NCBI GenBank assembly: GCA_035578155.1
Contig: JAPWDM010000003.1
Span: 23,214,916-23,278,915, forward strand
Source of the DNA: Brachynemurus nebulosus
Taxonomy: Eukaryota; Arthropoda; Insecta; Neuroptera; Myrmeleontidae
Reading direction: 5' to 3'
DNA: 64,000 nt
Shown: piece by piece, positions 35,263-48,116 of the stretch
How the letters are laid out: the number at the start of each line of letters is the position of its first letter
How positions within the stretch are numbered: position 1 is the stretch's first letter
Translations under genes and position numbers: made by a program
Notes under the pieces: generated by a model
Seen by the model: only the letters and a program-made list of their open reading frames with translations
Database searches by the model: none
What the model was told of the DNA's origin: nothing

Positions 35263-37466
35263 ATTTTAAGTGTCTTCTAAACCTTTACAGTTTTTTATTT
35301 TTTATTTTGGGGAGAAATTTCTGAGGATGGTACAATCCTTCTTAAATGTTTGTTCCTGATGGAAATGGATCGTACATCGAAGTGGTCGAAGAAATTTTTT
35401 GAATTCCATTGTTTGTCGTCGTATCAAGTCACTTTAATGTCCGATTTATCAAAATAAAATTAACAAAACTGGGAGACTAAGGTTTTTATAAATAAATCAA
35501 AATTTATTTACACCTATTTTCTTAGAACTTGGTTTGTTACAAAAGTGCGTAAATAGCCCCTGTGATTGAAAATTTAAAAAAAAAAATTAAAAATTGATTT
35601 AAATCGGAGATATATGTAAATACATGTGTCCATATAAAACGATCGATAATATTTCTGATTCACATAAAAATAGCTACAATATCTACGTAGACAGAATGCA
35701 TGGCCATGATTTATATAAAATTTTGAACAATGAAAATGTTAACATCAAGCAAAATTTCTCACTCACATGCATATTATTTTATGGCTAACAGGGAATATAA
35801 ATGATTATTATACTACATATTTGTTTGTTACAAAAGAATAAATCCTTTGCAATTCAATCAAGTATAAACTATAAAATTTATAATTTATGTATTTTTAAAG
35901 AAAAGACAGTCGTACATCACCGGCTATATTTTGTACAAAATGTCGTAATATATCTACCTACATTATAATAATCGTTTATAACTTAAATTATTTGCGTTAA
36001 ATATAGTTTTATGATTCCTTTTATTATTTACTTGTTAGTGGGGTAATTAATAGACTTAAACAAATTGATTACATGCGACACTTGAAATAATAAAATAGAC
36101 AGTAATAATTAAATAATATCAAATGTCGTAATTCCGTTGAACAAATTAATTTAATGCCTAAGGAAAGTATAGTGACTACACGGAGAGAAAAATCATATAA
36201 TTTTTGTAGATAAAATTTCAGAAAAATTACCATGCTCTCTTATAATGCGTGCGCGATCGACGACCAAAATAAAAAATATGTGCTAGCATGATAAAATTTA
36301 ATGTGCTAACACAACTTTTATCACACTTTTATGCATCGAGAAAAATTTTTTTCATTTCAAAAGTGGTCACAATGTTTTCGCTACTTTAATAGTCTCAGAA
36401 GCAAAAAGCTACTTTTTTCAAGAAATGGCGGCTGCTAATATCAGAAAAATTTATAGAACACTGATAGTTTGTTAGAAATAGCTATGTCATTAAAAAAAGA
36501 TGCCACAAACATTATACTTAAGCCATGAAATTTTAACTTTTGTAACACAAAATGTGATATGGCAACGTTGTATTCAATAGGAAAAGTTAGGAGTGTTGAC
36601 GGTATGTTTAATTTTTTTTTTAGTCCTATTTAAAATAGGTACTCTTAAACGATATTTTTTTCGTAAATCTGAAATCCGTCAATAAGTACACAAACAAAAT
36701 TAAATGGGCCACACAATTTACGGAAGAAAAACGTTTATTAATAAATAAAAATAATATTTACATAATTAAATAATAATAATTTTGTGCTAGTTTTTTAATG
36801 ATCTATAATCTTCATATTTGAGTAACAATTGTTAATATACCAACCTATAATTTACTATTTATATTCAGCGTATTACACTAAACAAATACATCAGTTGACT
36901 CGAAAATAGATGTACAGAGACATAAGAATAACTGTGCCAAGAATAATTGCCTCTCGGATCACTAGCCTTATTAGCCTTAATAAAATGACAGATAAAAGTA
37001 CCTGTTTCAAGAATCTTTTACTTGAAAATTAACACTTTACAATCCGAACATACAACATGTATGTGATAGACAGAACAGCCGTAGAAGCCGATCGCAATCA
37101 GTAATGCTGCCGCGGACGGGTATTGGCTAGTATCAAATACACTACCTATGTGGCGGATAACATATACACATAAATTTTAATTGCTTATTTATGTTTTGTT
37201 CATAAATCGATTTTTAATATTTTTTTATCACTTTAGCGTTGCTGATATTGTGTTTATTGTTATTGTTTTTATATTAAAAACTCATTCGCACATGTGAAAT
37301 TATTTCGCGAATTTATTTTATAAAGTTTTTTTTTTAATTTTTTAAAAATATTACCGACCTCTAGGAAAGTTTAAAAGTTATTCTTTATTAATAAAAATTA
37401 AAAATTCATTATTTATTATCTGCGCAACATAAAAACAAATTTATTCTTGTAAATTTATTTTATGTA
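35263..37466. other. A+T-rich intergenic DNA with a repeat scrap
   Basis: No gene recognised. 36330-36420 (AAAAGTGGTCACAATGTTTT, then TAGTCTCAGAAGCAAAAA) is shared with 43395-43460. A GC-richer patch occurs at 37075-37130 (AATGCTGCCGCGGACGGG). Confidence 0.45.
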
Positions 37467-38350
37467 CCGTCAAGTGGGATTACTTTGGCCCAAAATATAA
37501 CATTTTCAAAATTTACTTGTGATATATTTTGTACAAATGACAGCATATTATTTTAAAAAATTTTAAAACAATATTTGTATAATTCTGGTGCTGTGGCTAC
37601 CATTTTTTTTAATTTTGGAAGCATGCATGTATTTTTTTTATATTTTTAAAAATTTGGCCAAAGTTACCCAGGGGTTGGGGTTACTTTAGCCACTTGTTGT
37701 TTTAATTGTTTAAAATCCATAGTAAAGGTATTTTAAGGCAAAGTTACCTTTCCTTATGGTAAGTTATGATATAAGGCACAGTTAATAGACCGAATCATAT
37801 ACTTAGAAAAAAGTTTTATTTAACAAACGGAAGTAAAATATATATTTAAAACCTATCCTATAAATTTTATATACATTTATCAGTCAGAAAATTTGAATCA
37901 AACTAAAAGTTGCTGTGATACTTCCACTAAATTAAATAAACCTAGTTATAACGAAGCAAAAATTTCCAGTATGATATTAGTAAACAATTCGAATAGTTTA
38001 TTAATCTATTTTACATTAATAGCACAGAAAAAACAGAGTTTATAAGATTGGCCAAAGTTACCCCATTTAGGCCCAATTTTATTATCTTGCAACATTTTTT
38101 AAAAAAAGGAATAAACAATGAAATATATCATTTTGAAACTTTAGTTAATGTTTAACAACTGTTTATAGATCCTATTAAAGTACTTACCTTTTTATAAAAG
38201 CGAATACAATCAGTTGCACTGCTAAAAGTTTCACAGTTAAAATTATGAATACACATAACCATCAAACTAAAACAGCCAGTGATATAGACCTATGAATACC
38301 GAAGGGTGGCCAAAGTTACCCCAGCGGACTAAAGTAATCTCTCTTGACTG
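37467..38350. mobile_element. TA-flanked element built on GGCCAAAGTTACCC
   Basis: The left end CCGTCAAGTGGGATTACTTT and the reverse complement of the right end (CAGTCAAGAGAGATTACTTT) are TIRs. TA is at 37465-37466 and 38351-38352. GGCCAAAGTTACCC or its complement recurs about six times: TIRs plus near 37655, 37680, 38050 and 38310. It is 884 bp without a transposase. The GTCAAG-type termini resemble those at 30534 and 48818. Confidence 0.85.
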
Positions 38351-38352
38351 TA

Positions 38353-40830
38353 AGTATTCCTATTTAAATCAAAACTATCGCACTATAAGTTCAATAAGAA
38401 CACAAATGCACTTTTGTTGTTTTAAGATATTGAAGAAAATAATTTGTTAATTAACTTAAAATCTTTGACAAATCTAAATTTCTAGATAATGGTAGTCTTA
38501 TTGTTGCAACTTTTAATATCGAAAATTCCCAAGAAATATTAGAAAAATGACACAAGTATAAACATTAAAATTATCATTTTTTCTTGAAAATTAACTTCAT
38601 TGGAGTTATATTTTAGGTAAACCTTCTTAATAAAAATATACAATGCATGGGTCGAGAAAGTAGTCATATTAGATCAGTCGTTAATCACTTATTTCATCTA
38701 TCTGAAAATGAGCACTTCTTTTGTTTTTAAGTTAGAATTATCTTTAAAAAAAATTGGAGACAACCGAAAAGTTCTAATTAATTTTTTTACGTCAGTTCAT
38801 AAGTACAAGTAAACGAGTGAAACGGATAGCACATCGCTTTCCAACGTGAAAACATTTACTTTAGACATTAGAAAGTAAACCAACACGAAAATTCTCTGAG
38901 AATTGGATCAGCGTAAATGCTACAATAAATAAATATCACCAACATGTTCGAAAAATTAAAGAGACAGTTGGAAATTGGAATTTGTACACTCAAAAAAACT
39001 CTAAAAATTAAAAAGTCGTCAAGTGCTTGTTTGATACGCATTAAATATAGGTCCTCAGTGATTACTGTTTCTTAATTTTCGGAATAAAGTATATAAAGCA
39101 TTTAAGTACATTTTTACGTTTTATTAAAGAAATAGATGAATACGTTTGACCATAGACATTAGAAATGAAAGGACCAGTAATTTATATTACGTACAAAAGA
39201 TAATACGTACACGTTAAAAAGAGACAAGTATTATAAATAGCATGTAAAATGCCAATATATATTTCTTTTTCTAGGATACCCCAAACTTTAAAATTAAAAT
39301 TGAAGCATAGTCAGCCATGTTTGCATTAAAAAATTTGAAAAAATAATGTAAAAATTGTCACTATTTTCACTTTTTAAATTGTTTTTTGTTATATTTTTTT
39401 TAAGAAAATATTATGGTAACAAATTTTGCAACTACAAAATATCAAATCAAAAGATAAAAACTATTCTAATTCAACAAAAATTGTAAAATAAATTTTTTAA
39501 ACACTTTTTTATTAAAATGATGATAATGATAATAATAATACGTTGAACTCTATTAAATAAATATAATTAAACTCAATTTAAATAAAAAATAATAACAAAT
39601 ATTATGTTTTTTAATAATAACGAAAAATAATAAATTAAAATCAACAATGTATAACAATTGCAAGAATCGATTCAAAACCTGTAATATAACATGCGTAGGT
39701 AAATTAATAATACTTTAAAATAAGCATACAATATGACGATACATGACCGTCTATGACTAAGGCGAATACGTTGTGGTGGACACACACACACACATACTTA
39801 AGAAGCAGTGTACGTGAGTAAACGAGGTATGGACTCTCCCCTCACTTAATGTCGATGTCACACTTCTTGGAGTGTGCGACAAGTGGATTTTTGCTGTATG
39901 CGCTACTGATGTTTCAAGAATAGCAAGAATTTGAACGAAATTATAATAGGTCCGAAGATTGACGAATGTCTTCAGAACTATAAAATGAGATGAAAAACCA
40001 AAACGCCTAGCAACGGCTACTAAAGGTGTACAGTTTTTAAAAACATGCATAAATGGTTAAGAAAAATCGCTATGATCGATTTAGAATGTTGCATTTTACT
40101 TTTATTGACAAAAATCACTTACTACGATATTTCTTCCCATTAAAACTTATTTTTAATCATCTTCGTAAGTAGTTTCTTCAGATTTACGTTATTTGTGTCT
40201 AATTTTCTAAAACTGGTACGTTTCTGCTAATCATTGCTACGAGAATATTACGCACTGTGTTATTATTTCGTTTTCTATTTTCGACTACAACGGTTTTTTT
40301 GTCGGTGTACAAACTCCAGTTGTCCCCTTCCGTTTTCTAACATTTCGATGAAACATATTCGTTTTTTGCTAGTATTTATAGTAGTCCAATCCCTGAGGCA
40401 TTTTTACCTTTACCCTTTTCTAATGTTTCATAATATTAATAATTTTATTATCCTTACGTACGTTCCTTGACGATAATTTTTTTAAACAAAGTGGGGAATA
40501 GACGAATACCTTTTCCTTGTGAATTAATGACGTAATTTTTATTTAAATGTTTCTGTCCCAAAATCGTAACTTTTGTACTATATTTATCAAAAGCAGATAA
40601 TATGGTAATAGAAAAGTAAATATACTCTTTCGACCAGCTGTATGTTGTTTTCTGCAAATCTTTTAAAATCATTAACAAACTTGTCAAAATTGTATGTGCA
40701 TAAGGTGCACAATTATAAAAAAAAAAGATACGCTGCCAATGGGATGTGGCACACAGCTTCCTGTAAAATTATATTTTCGCCTTAAAGTTCATAAAAAATT
40801 GTTGTAACTCAAAATACTTAAAGGCTAAGT
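38353..40830. other. A+T-rich intergenic DNA
   Basis: No gene recognised. CACTCAAAAAAACTCTAAAA at 38996 resembles an unmatched terminus of the CACNCTCAAAA type. A (CA)n run lies at 39780-39794. Frames at 39757-40050 and 40234-40687 lack domains. Confidence 0.4.
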
Positions 40831-41558
40831 TAGGCTATTGACTATGTACAAAAAAACAGGGGGAAAAGGAACTAATTTGTAACAGGTGTTTTATTGTTTC
40901 ATATGTTCAGTTGTACCCCAAAGATGATAAATTCACAAAGTGCTATTAAATTTAGGCGTGCGTTTTTACGAACGGCGTAAACTTATCGACGCTTACGTTT
41001 TTTAACTATAACTCAAAAACTATGCATTTTTCGTAAATACACATAATATGAGTTTTTGTAGAGAATTAAATTTCCTATCGAAATGGCACTTTATGAACTC
41101 AAAAAGCTTTTTTCTCAACAAAATAAGTCAAAACAATTATTTAAAAAAAAGCTCAAATTTTTCAATTTTTCTTTTTTTTTAAATTTTTGAGTAGTACTTT
41201 TTTCTGAGGGAATTTAGGTATAGGGATTGGTTCACAAAAAAGAAAGCTGATGTAATTCCCGTCAGAATGGTGACCGATCAAAATATTTTCGATAAAAACC
41301 GGCTGAGATACAGTCGTTCAAATTTACCTACTTTTTTACAATTTTGTTTCTTTTGACTTTTAGACCATATTATTTGTAATTTTTACAACAAAAAAATTAT
41401 TTTTATTGAGTACAAAAATTATTTCTGCTTTACCAGAGGTAACGATAAAAGTGGTAACGATAAAATTTTGATATTCATATGATCTTAGGTGTAAAAAAAG
41501 AACTTTAATATTGTACTAATTTATAGTTCTAATTTTTTTTATAAGTTACATGTATCTA

Positions 41559-41733
41559 TTATATTTCTCTCATAATGTTTTCAAATTCAATATCAATATC
41601 TTCATCAACATCGTTTTGGACATCCTCTTCTGTCATTTCTGGAACATCCGCATTTTCACAATTTAGGCCCATACATTCTTTGCAGAACATGGAGCAGCTA
41701 ATTCCTATAATTTTCTACAGCCGCAATTTACGT
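41559..41733 (-). pseudogene. Inverted partial copy of the cysteine-rich tail
   Basis: Minus-strand reading gives NCGCRKL, then a one-base shift, then GISCSMFCKECMGLNCENAD, then EEDVQNDVDEDIDIEFENIM and a TAA at 41559-41561. It keeps cysteines (CSMFCKEC..NC) that the plus-strand copy has lost. The two copies are therefore independently decayed versions of one parent. Confidence 0.75.
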
Positions 41734-41744
41734 AATAGAATTAA

Positions 41745-42227
41745 ATCGTAATTTCTCTTTATGGCATTAACACCAACAGTTTAGGTAGTTCTCGGTTACA
41801 ACTTTTTCAAAAATTATCAAAAAGCACAAAATTTTCTCTAACCAGTTTCCCACTAACTTCTGATGCTATTAAATATCACGGTTTAAGGACGTACCACCAA
41901 ATTCAACAGTGGGAAGGAAATATTTTAAATCCATTTGAGTGGGGTTGGAAAAAATCTAAAAATGGATTAGTGCCAATTAAAACAACAAAACCTCCTGCAC
42001 TGCAGAATTTACTGGAACAAATAGCTTGCGGGTGTATAAAAGGTTGTCACGGAAATTGCAGCTGTAGAAAATTAGGAATTAGCTGCAAAGAATTTATTTG
42101 CGAAAATGCGGATGTTCCAGAAAATTGTGAAAATGCGGATGTTCCAGAAATTATAGAAGGAGATGTCCAAAACGATGTTGATGAAGATATTGATATTGAA
42201 TTTGAAAACATTATGGGAGAAATATAA
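41745..42227 (+). pseudogene. Cysteine-rich (CXC-like) transposon-type protein tail, 5'-truncated
   Basis: An open frame without an initiating ATG runs 160 codons to TAA at 42225-42227. In order it contains GINTNSLGSSRLQLFQKL, TSDAIKYHGLRTYHQIQQW, NILNPFEWGWKKSKNGL, the cysteine cluster CGCIKGCHGNCSCRKLGISC, and an acidic tail with a duplicated ENADVPE. This layout (LYG.., LPxTSDAxxxHxxRxYxQxQxW, WGW, then a CxCxxGCxxxCxCRKxGLxC cluster) is a multicopy arthropod protein tail I associate with transposons. No exact family name is claimed. The 5' part is missing at the palindrome junction. One arm of the flanking palindrome repeats its 3' end. Confidence 0.7.
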
Positions 42228-42960
42228 TAGGTACATTTAATTTTTTTTCAAAAATTGAACTGTAATTTAGTACAATATTAAAGTTTCTTTTTATACCTAA
42301 GATCATATGAATATCAAAATTTTTAGCAAATAATTTTATCGTTACCTCTGATAAAGCAGAAATAATTTTTGTACTCAATAAAAATAATTTTTTTGTGTAA
42401 AAATTACAAATAACATGGTATAAAAGTCAAAAGTAATAAAATTGTAAAAAAGTAGGTAAATTTGAACGACTGTACCTCAGCCGGTTTTTATCGAAAATAT
42501 TTTGATCGGACACCATTCTGACGGGAATTACATCAGCTTTCTTTTTTGTGAACCAATCCCTATACCTAAATTCACTCAGAAAAAAGTACTACTCAAAAAT
42601 TTAAAAAAAAAAGAAAAATTGAAATATTTGAGCTTTTTTTTAATAATTGTTTTGACTTATTTTGTTGAGAAAAAAGCTTTTTGAGTTCATAAAGTGCCAT
42701 TTCGATAGGAAATTTAATTCTCTACAAAAACTCATATTATGTGTATTTACGAAAAATGCATAGTTTTTGAGTTATAGTTAAAAAACGTAAGCGTCGATAA
42801 GTTTACGCCGTTCGTAAAAACGCACGCCTAAATTTAATAGCACTTTGTGAATTTATCATCTTTGGGGTACAACTGAACATATGAAACAATAAAACACCTG
42901 TTACGAATTAGTTCCTTATTCAACTACATAGTCAATAGCCTATGGGACTAGCAGTAAATA

Positions 42961-43340
42961 AGATATTAAAATTTAATGGGATTTCATGGTAACGCCGTGT
43001 ATACTATTACTCCGAATGCAATGAAATTTGTAGGGGACCATCTAGGAACCAGACCGCATAATTTCTGACAATTTCATAAAAAAGAATTGAATAGTTCCGA
43101 AGTTATGCCCCTTAGTTCAATTTAGTATATTAATGGAATGACATGGTAGCGGTGTAGCTATCGTTACACCGCACCGGTTTCGATTAAATTCATAGGGGAC
43201 CATCTACGAACCAAATTGCATAATTTCTGAAAATTTTATTAAAACAATCGAATAGTTCAGAAGTTATGCCACTTGGTGCAAACTGGCGACACACAGACGG
43301 GCAGACAGACAGACGGACGGACAGACACCAAACCAAAATT
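42961..43340. repeat. Two-unit tandem repeat with GACA tail
   Basis: Two units of about 165 bp (from about 42970 and 43130) share TTAATGG.AT..CATGGTA, GCAATGAAATTTGTAGGGGA or TTAAATTCATAGGGGACC, CATAATTTCTGA.AATTT and GAATAGTTC.GAAGTTATGCC. They are followed by GGGCAGACAGACAGACGG. This design matches the retroposon-like repeat at 10091-10798 but with a different unit. Confidence 0.7.
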
Positions 43341-44211
43341 GTTCAGGAAGCTCTAAAACGTAAAATGTACAAAAAAAATTTTGTTTTGGAGGGAAAAAAT
43401 TTTTCATTTCTCAAAAGTGATCACAATGCTTCCGCTGGTTTAGTAGTCTCAGAAGCAAAAAAAAATAAATAAATAAATAGAATACACAATATATTATGTC
43501 TAAAAAATTAAAATTTTGTGGGTAGGTAAGTCTTGATTGGACCAAAAAAAATTACGGAATTGTTAATTTTCATAAGGTTACATGTTGTAATAGCTCTAAT
43601 TCAATTATGCAATTTTTGCATTTGTGCTCTTACTGAACGCATAGTACAACATTTACATATATAATAATGATATCTGCAGGGGACAACGGAAGTGTAATAG
43701 ATCTCCTAATGTTCAATAAACTTCAAGGTTCTGTTAAATTAATTTTGTTTTTAATTTTCTACATCGTAAAAAAACGAATATCATTATTCTGACATTTGAA
43801 AAATTGAAAATCATTTAGATAATATTTTTTGGTACTAATTAGTATTTCTTCACGTCGAAAGAAACATTAATTTTTACTATAAAATATCTATTTCTTGGCT
43901 AATTAACTACTACGATAATTTCCTAACACATTTGTTATTATTTATTTGCTCTTGTTTAAATCAGACAACATTAACAATCTCTATATTTATAAACACTGAA
44001 CCAAAGACGCGGGTCCTGATTACTGAAAGTTTTGGATCATCAACGTCCAACTTTGACTTAGGTGTTTCATACATAAAGCGTATAGTAAATGTAAGATAAA
44101 TACTAGGGTTTTAATGAGAGTGTAACAGAATGTGTCTTTCATAACAGGTTTCAAATATATTATGAATTGTATCAAAGCATTCTATAATAAATCTTCATAC
44201 GTCTCTGAATC
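43341..44211. other. Intergenic DNA
   Basis: 43395-43460 carries the fragment shared with 36330-36420 and ends in an (AAAT)n-like tract. No gene. Confidence 0.4.
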
Positions 44212-44219
44212 TTCTGGAT

Positions 44220-45131
44220 CAGTGTTTCCTAACCGCTGGTTCGCGGACCGGTGCCAAACCGCAAAACTATTTCACCGCGGTCCGCAGAATATTGTGTGAA
44301 CTAAAATGAATTACAAAAACCCACATAGATTTATTTTAAAAAAAAAATGGCGGGGTTAACTTTATGAAAAAAAAGGTTTTTGACGATAATGTTTTGGAAT
44401 TTGGTTTCATTATGTACGGTCTATGATAATACACGTCTAACACAATACAACACAATACAGCACAAACTGTTTTTGTTTTAAAAAAGGAAACGGCTCAAAA
44501 ATTGTTTTTGGCTGTAAAAAAAGCAATTATTGCGGTTTATTTAATTTCTTATTTACAAGTGTATGGTGACATACGACTAGCACAATACAGCACAGCCTTT
44601 CAATTCGAAAAAAATAAATGGACGAACTTGGTGGGAATGCATGGTTGACCAAATGGTCGGAAATCGACATTTCATATTACACGACCAAATATTATTGCAT
44701 TTAATGATGGAAATGATCCCAAAATACAAAAATTCTATTTAAGGTTAAAGAATGACATTTCTGTAATACTTAAGAAAATGTCAATATTTGTCTGAATTAC
44801 ACAGATGATCAAGCCATTGAAAAAAGACATTTATTATTGAAGACCATAATGCTGTTTCAACTTATGATGAAAATTATTCCAAGCTACAGAATTCTATTTA
44901 AAATTAAAGAATTATTTTTAAAACATTTCTGAAATGTTTAAGAAAGTGTCGATATTTACTAAATTACACTGTAGACCAACTGATCGGGAAACCACTTTTC
45001 ATATTAAATGTTAATGTAATTGAAAAAACTGATAATCGTCATATGCCATCCTATAATATGTGGCCGGTCCGCACAAAATTATTCGAGATTTTACCAGGCC
45101 GCTATTAAAAACTGATTCAGAAACATTACTG
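44220..45131. mobile_element. hAT-like MITE with internal minisatellite
   Basis: The left end CAGTGTTTCCTAACCGCTGG then TTCGCGGACCGG, and the reverse complement of the right end (CAGTAATGTTTCTGAATCAG, then a GCGGCCTGG), look like diverged hAT ends. A GCGGTCCGC motif lies near the left end and GCCGGTCCGC near the right. The interior (44630-45000) holds two diverged units containing GGTCGGAAATCGACATTTCA or a relative, AATTCTATTTAA..TTAAAGAAT and AAGAAA.TGTC.ATATTT. The same units occur inverted at 54640-55110. No matching 8-bp target duplication was found. Confidence 0.6.
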
Positions 45132-48116
45132 TAGATACATTTTATCTTCTCAGCGCTACCACCATCCTGTCATTTATACTTTGTTGGACAACTATTCACT
45201 TACACTTATTGTTAGAACCACAACTGGTCTTTGATATCATCATTTCATCACGTAATTTTACCGTTTTTTAACGAACCGCTCACAAACAGATTCAATTTTC
45301 CAAAAACCTGTGTATCTTAGCGCTTAAAGTAACTTTAAGTTTGATTATAAAAACAACCCTTTCTCAAAAAAAAAAAAAAATTCACCTAAACTTATACCAA
45401 ATAAAAACGGCATCTTGAAATTGAATTTTATTGAAGTTAATTTATTTAATTTAATATTCAATTCGTTTAATTATGTAATAATTATTTTTAAATAATGATA
45501 TCTGTGCTAAAATATCCACAGATCTAAATTTAATGACATAAGATAGATTCAACATACATATCAGACATACATATGTTTAATATTATTATTTATTAAAATA
45601 TTCAAACCAAATTTGGCTTGTTAAATAAAAAAAAAATGTAATTAAATATATATGCAAATTACTGAGCTGTAATTTGTTGTTTAACGTTATAAATTACATT
45701 GTGTACAAAACTATACTTACATACATTTGTAACATGGTTATGGTGGTAATAGTAGATTGCATCAGCACAAAAAAAAAATTGATTAACATCTTCACGCAAT
45801 TTTTATTGTCATTAATAAATTTTAACTAATGTGCAAACATGTGAAATAACCAGAACTCGGATATTAATGCCTTGGAATAAAATTATCATAAATAAATAAT
45901 TAAGAAAACATTAAAAATTAACATGAATGGTTCTTTGGAAAATTTTGAAAATCGTTCAACCATTATTACACCAGTCATTTTTTCGTTGAAAATTTTTGGA
46001 AAGTAAAACATTTTTAAAATACTTGCTTTAGTGCCTATCCTATAAATAATGCTTAAAATTGTCCAAAATTTAATGGTAATATATTTTACGCTAAATAGTT
46101 CGAATTTTTACAACGTTCTTGTCTCATATTTACCTACACCAGGAGTTCCCAAAAAGCGATCCGCGATACCAGATTGTCTGCAACCTCAAATTCGTAAAGA
46201 TTGTTTACTTAATTTTTTTTTAAAAAAGAACTTATAAATTTGACTTATATTACTATAACTAAACATTTTTTCGTTAGAATATTTTCGATCAAACTAACCA
46301 AGTTTATTTAGGAAATGTGATTTAATTTCCGTTTGTGATTTTTCTACTGTCTATACAATTCTGATTTTGTCAAAAATGAAAAAAAAATAGTAACGAAAAT
46401 CTATGAACAGCATCAAACTTTATGTCTATACGTCTATAGTAACAAAATTACGATTTTTGGAGGTTCTAAAATATTTTATATTTGTGATGACGTTATCAAG
46501 TAAAATTTTTTCTTTTTTAAATTGGTAGCTAGAAGGATGATATGAATCAGATTTGTTGATGAAATTTGAGTATAATCTGAGTGCCAAATTTTCGTCTTTT
46601 TTGTGAAGCTCTACTCCTATTTTCGATATGTAAGTTAGAAGATATATAATTGGTTCACCGAAACGACGAAGCTTATGTAAACAAATTCATTTTTCCTTTG
46701 TGTCCTTCCTCATTTAAAATTTTTTTCTTAGCCCGCCAACACAAAACCCTTTAGACATTAAAAATTTTTAAAACCTATTTTTACAGTGTACAAAAATACA
46801 TCTTTTTGGCTATAAATTTAAAACTAAAAATCACAAAGTGATTGAAAAAATTATCAAATTGGATCGGCTGTTCGACAGCCGCCCCAATCCAACAACCATT
46901 CAACCACTTATGTGTATTGGTACTCTCTCTAATGCGAGAAACAGTTACTATATATTTCAATTTCAAATATTATCGAGCGCTTGTGAAACATTACTACGTA
47001 TGACGAACTTTTGTCCGCATTTAAACATAAATTTATCAAAATATTACTTAGAAATATGTCAAAATATATTCTACAATTCCATTTTAAAGAAATTTGATTT
47101 AAAAAGGTCGAATATAACTAAAAACGAAACCCTAAAACCACGATAGCAAAAACGTTTTTTGGAGTAAATTAAATTAAGAATTTAAATAAAACGTAAATTA
47201 GGAATTTTAGTACCTAAAAACTATTTAATGTACTTGATGATGTCATAAAGGTGAATTTTATTTGTCATGTAGTACCGCCCTGCGTAGTACCCCAATTTCA
47301 AAACAGTAACCGTATTTTACGTCAAAATCAGAATGAACTTCCCACATAATTTCTCTGAATCAATAAATTTTAAACCTGTTTAAAATTTCTATGTGACATA
47401 ATGATTTCTTTCATTTCCTACGCATCATAATATACCATTACAATAAAATCATTTCTACGCTCCTACACATTTTTAATTGACTTTCAATCAATCACTTTAA
47501 AGTAATTTGTCTGTATTTGTTTTAAACGACCGATTGTTTTTTTTTTGTTTTTTTTTTTTTTATTCCATGTGCTAAGCACATGTCAATTTCGTCTGACACT
47601 TTACTTACATTTAAGTAACAATACTGTTACAATAAAAACACAGAAAGAGAAAAAAACAAATCGCGGTGGTGATGCCATAACACAATAATTGTGTCAGACG
47701 ACAACGGACGTTCCGTTGAAAACATTGGAAGAAAAGAAACAAAAGCGCGACGAACACACATACAGTCGTGTTAAGCCAAAAGGTCATACTTTCAAGGGTA
47801 TACTAATAAAGTAATAACTGTTTAAACACGACTATTTAGTTAGTACATATAATGAAACGGTGTGAATTTATTTATTTGTACATTTATAGGTAAAGAATAA
47901 ATTCAAAAACTACTCGATCGATTTTTGGAATTATTTCGTTGTTAGAAAACTAAACAATTCCACATGAACACAGACTAATTTAAATTCTACATAATTTAAG
48001 ATTTCTTAAAAAATTACAATGTTTGTAAATTGTAGAGAGTTTTTGTGTTTGCAAATCTGTTATATTTGTAAATCAAATCAAAGAAAATACCGTATTTTGC
48101 TACTTTTAATAAATTT
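45132..48116. other. A+T-rich intergenic DNA with scraps
   Basis: No gene recognised. CAGGAGTTCCCAAAAAGCGA at 46140 resembles a lone hAT terminus. Opposed frames at 46781-47146 overlap on both strands and show no domain. A long T tract occurs at 47540-47562, followed by the palindrome ATGTGCTAAGCACAT. Near 47770-47830, CAGTCGTGTTAAG and TTTAAACACGACT are a short inverted pair. Confidence 0.4.

Larger units (their letters stand above)
40831..42942. repeat. 2.1-kb palindrome around a cysteine-rich gene tail
   Basis: The left arm (40831-41733) and the right arm (about 42047-42942) are inverted copies about 0.9 kb long. They begin TAGGCTATTGACTATGTA and end TACATAGTCAATAGCCTA. The arms share, in inverted order, CACAAAGTGCTATTAAATTT, TTACGAACGGCGTAAACTTA, ATCGACGCTTACGTTTTTTA, GATTGGTTCACAAAAAAGAA and GATCTTAGGT or ACCTAAGATC. 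They differ by scattered substitutions and small indels. Each arm includes the 3' end of the same coding sequence; about 310 bp of unique centre belongs to the right copy. Confidence 0.92.

Noticed and set aside
41970..42227. Treating this frame as a complete 85-residue gene starting at 41970
   Set aside because: The first codon is GTG, and the frame is open and family-like upstream to 41745, so it is a truncated piece of a longer protein.
46781..47146. Opposed frames of 61 and 102 codons
   Set aside because: They overlap on opposite strands in A+T-rich DNA and neither shows a domain or splice support.
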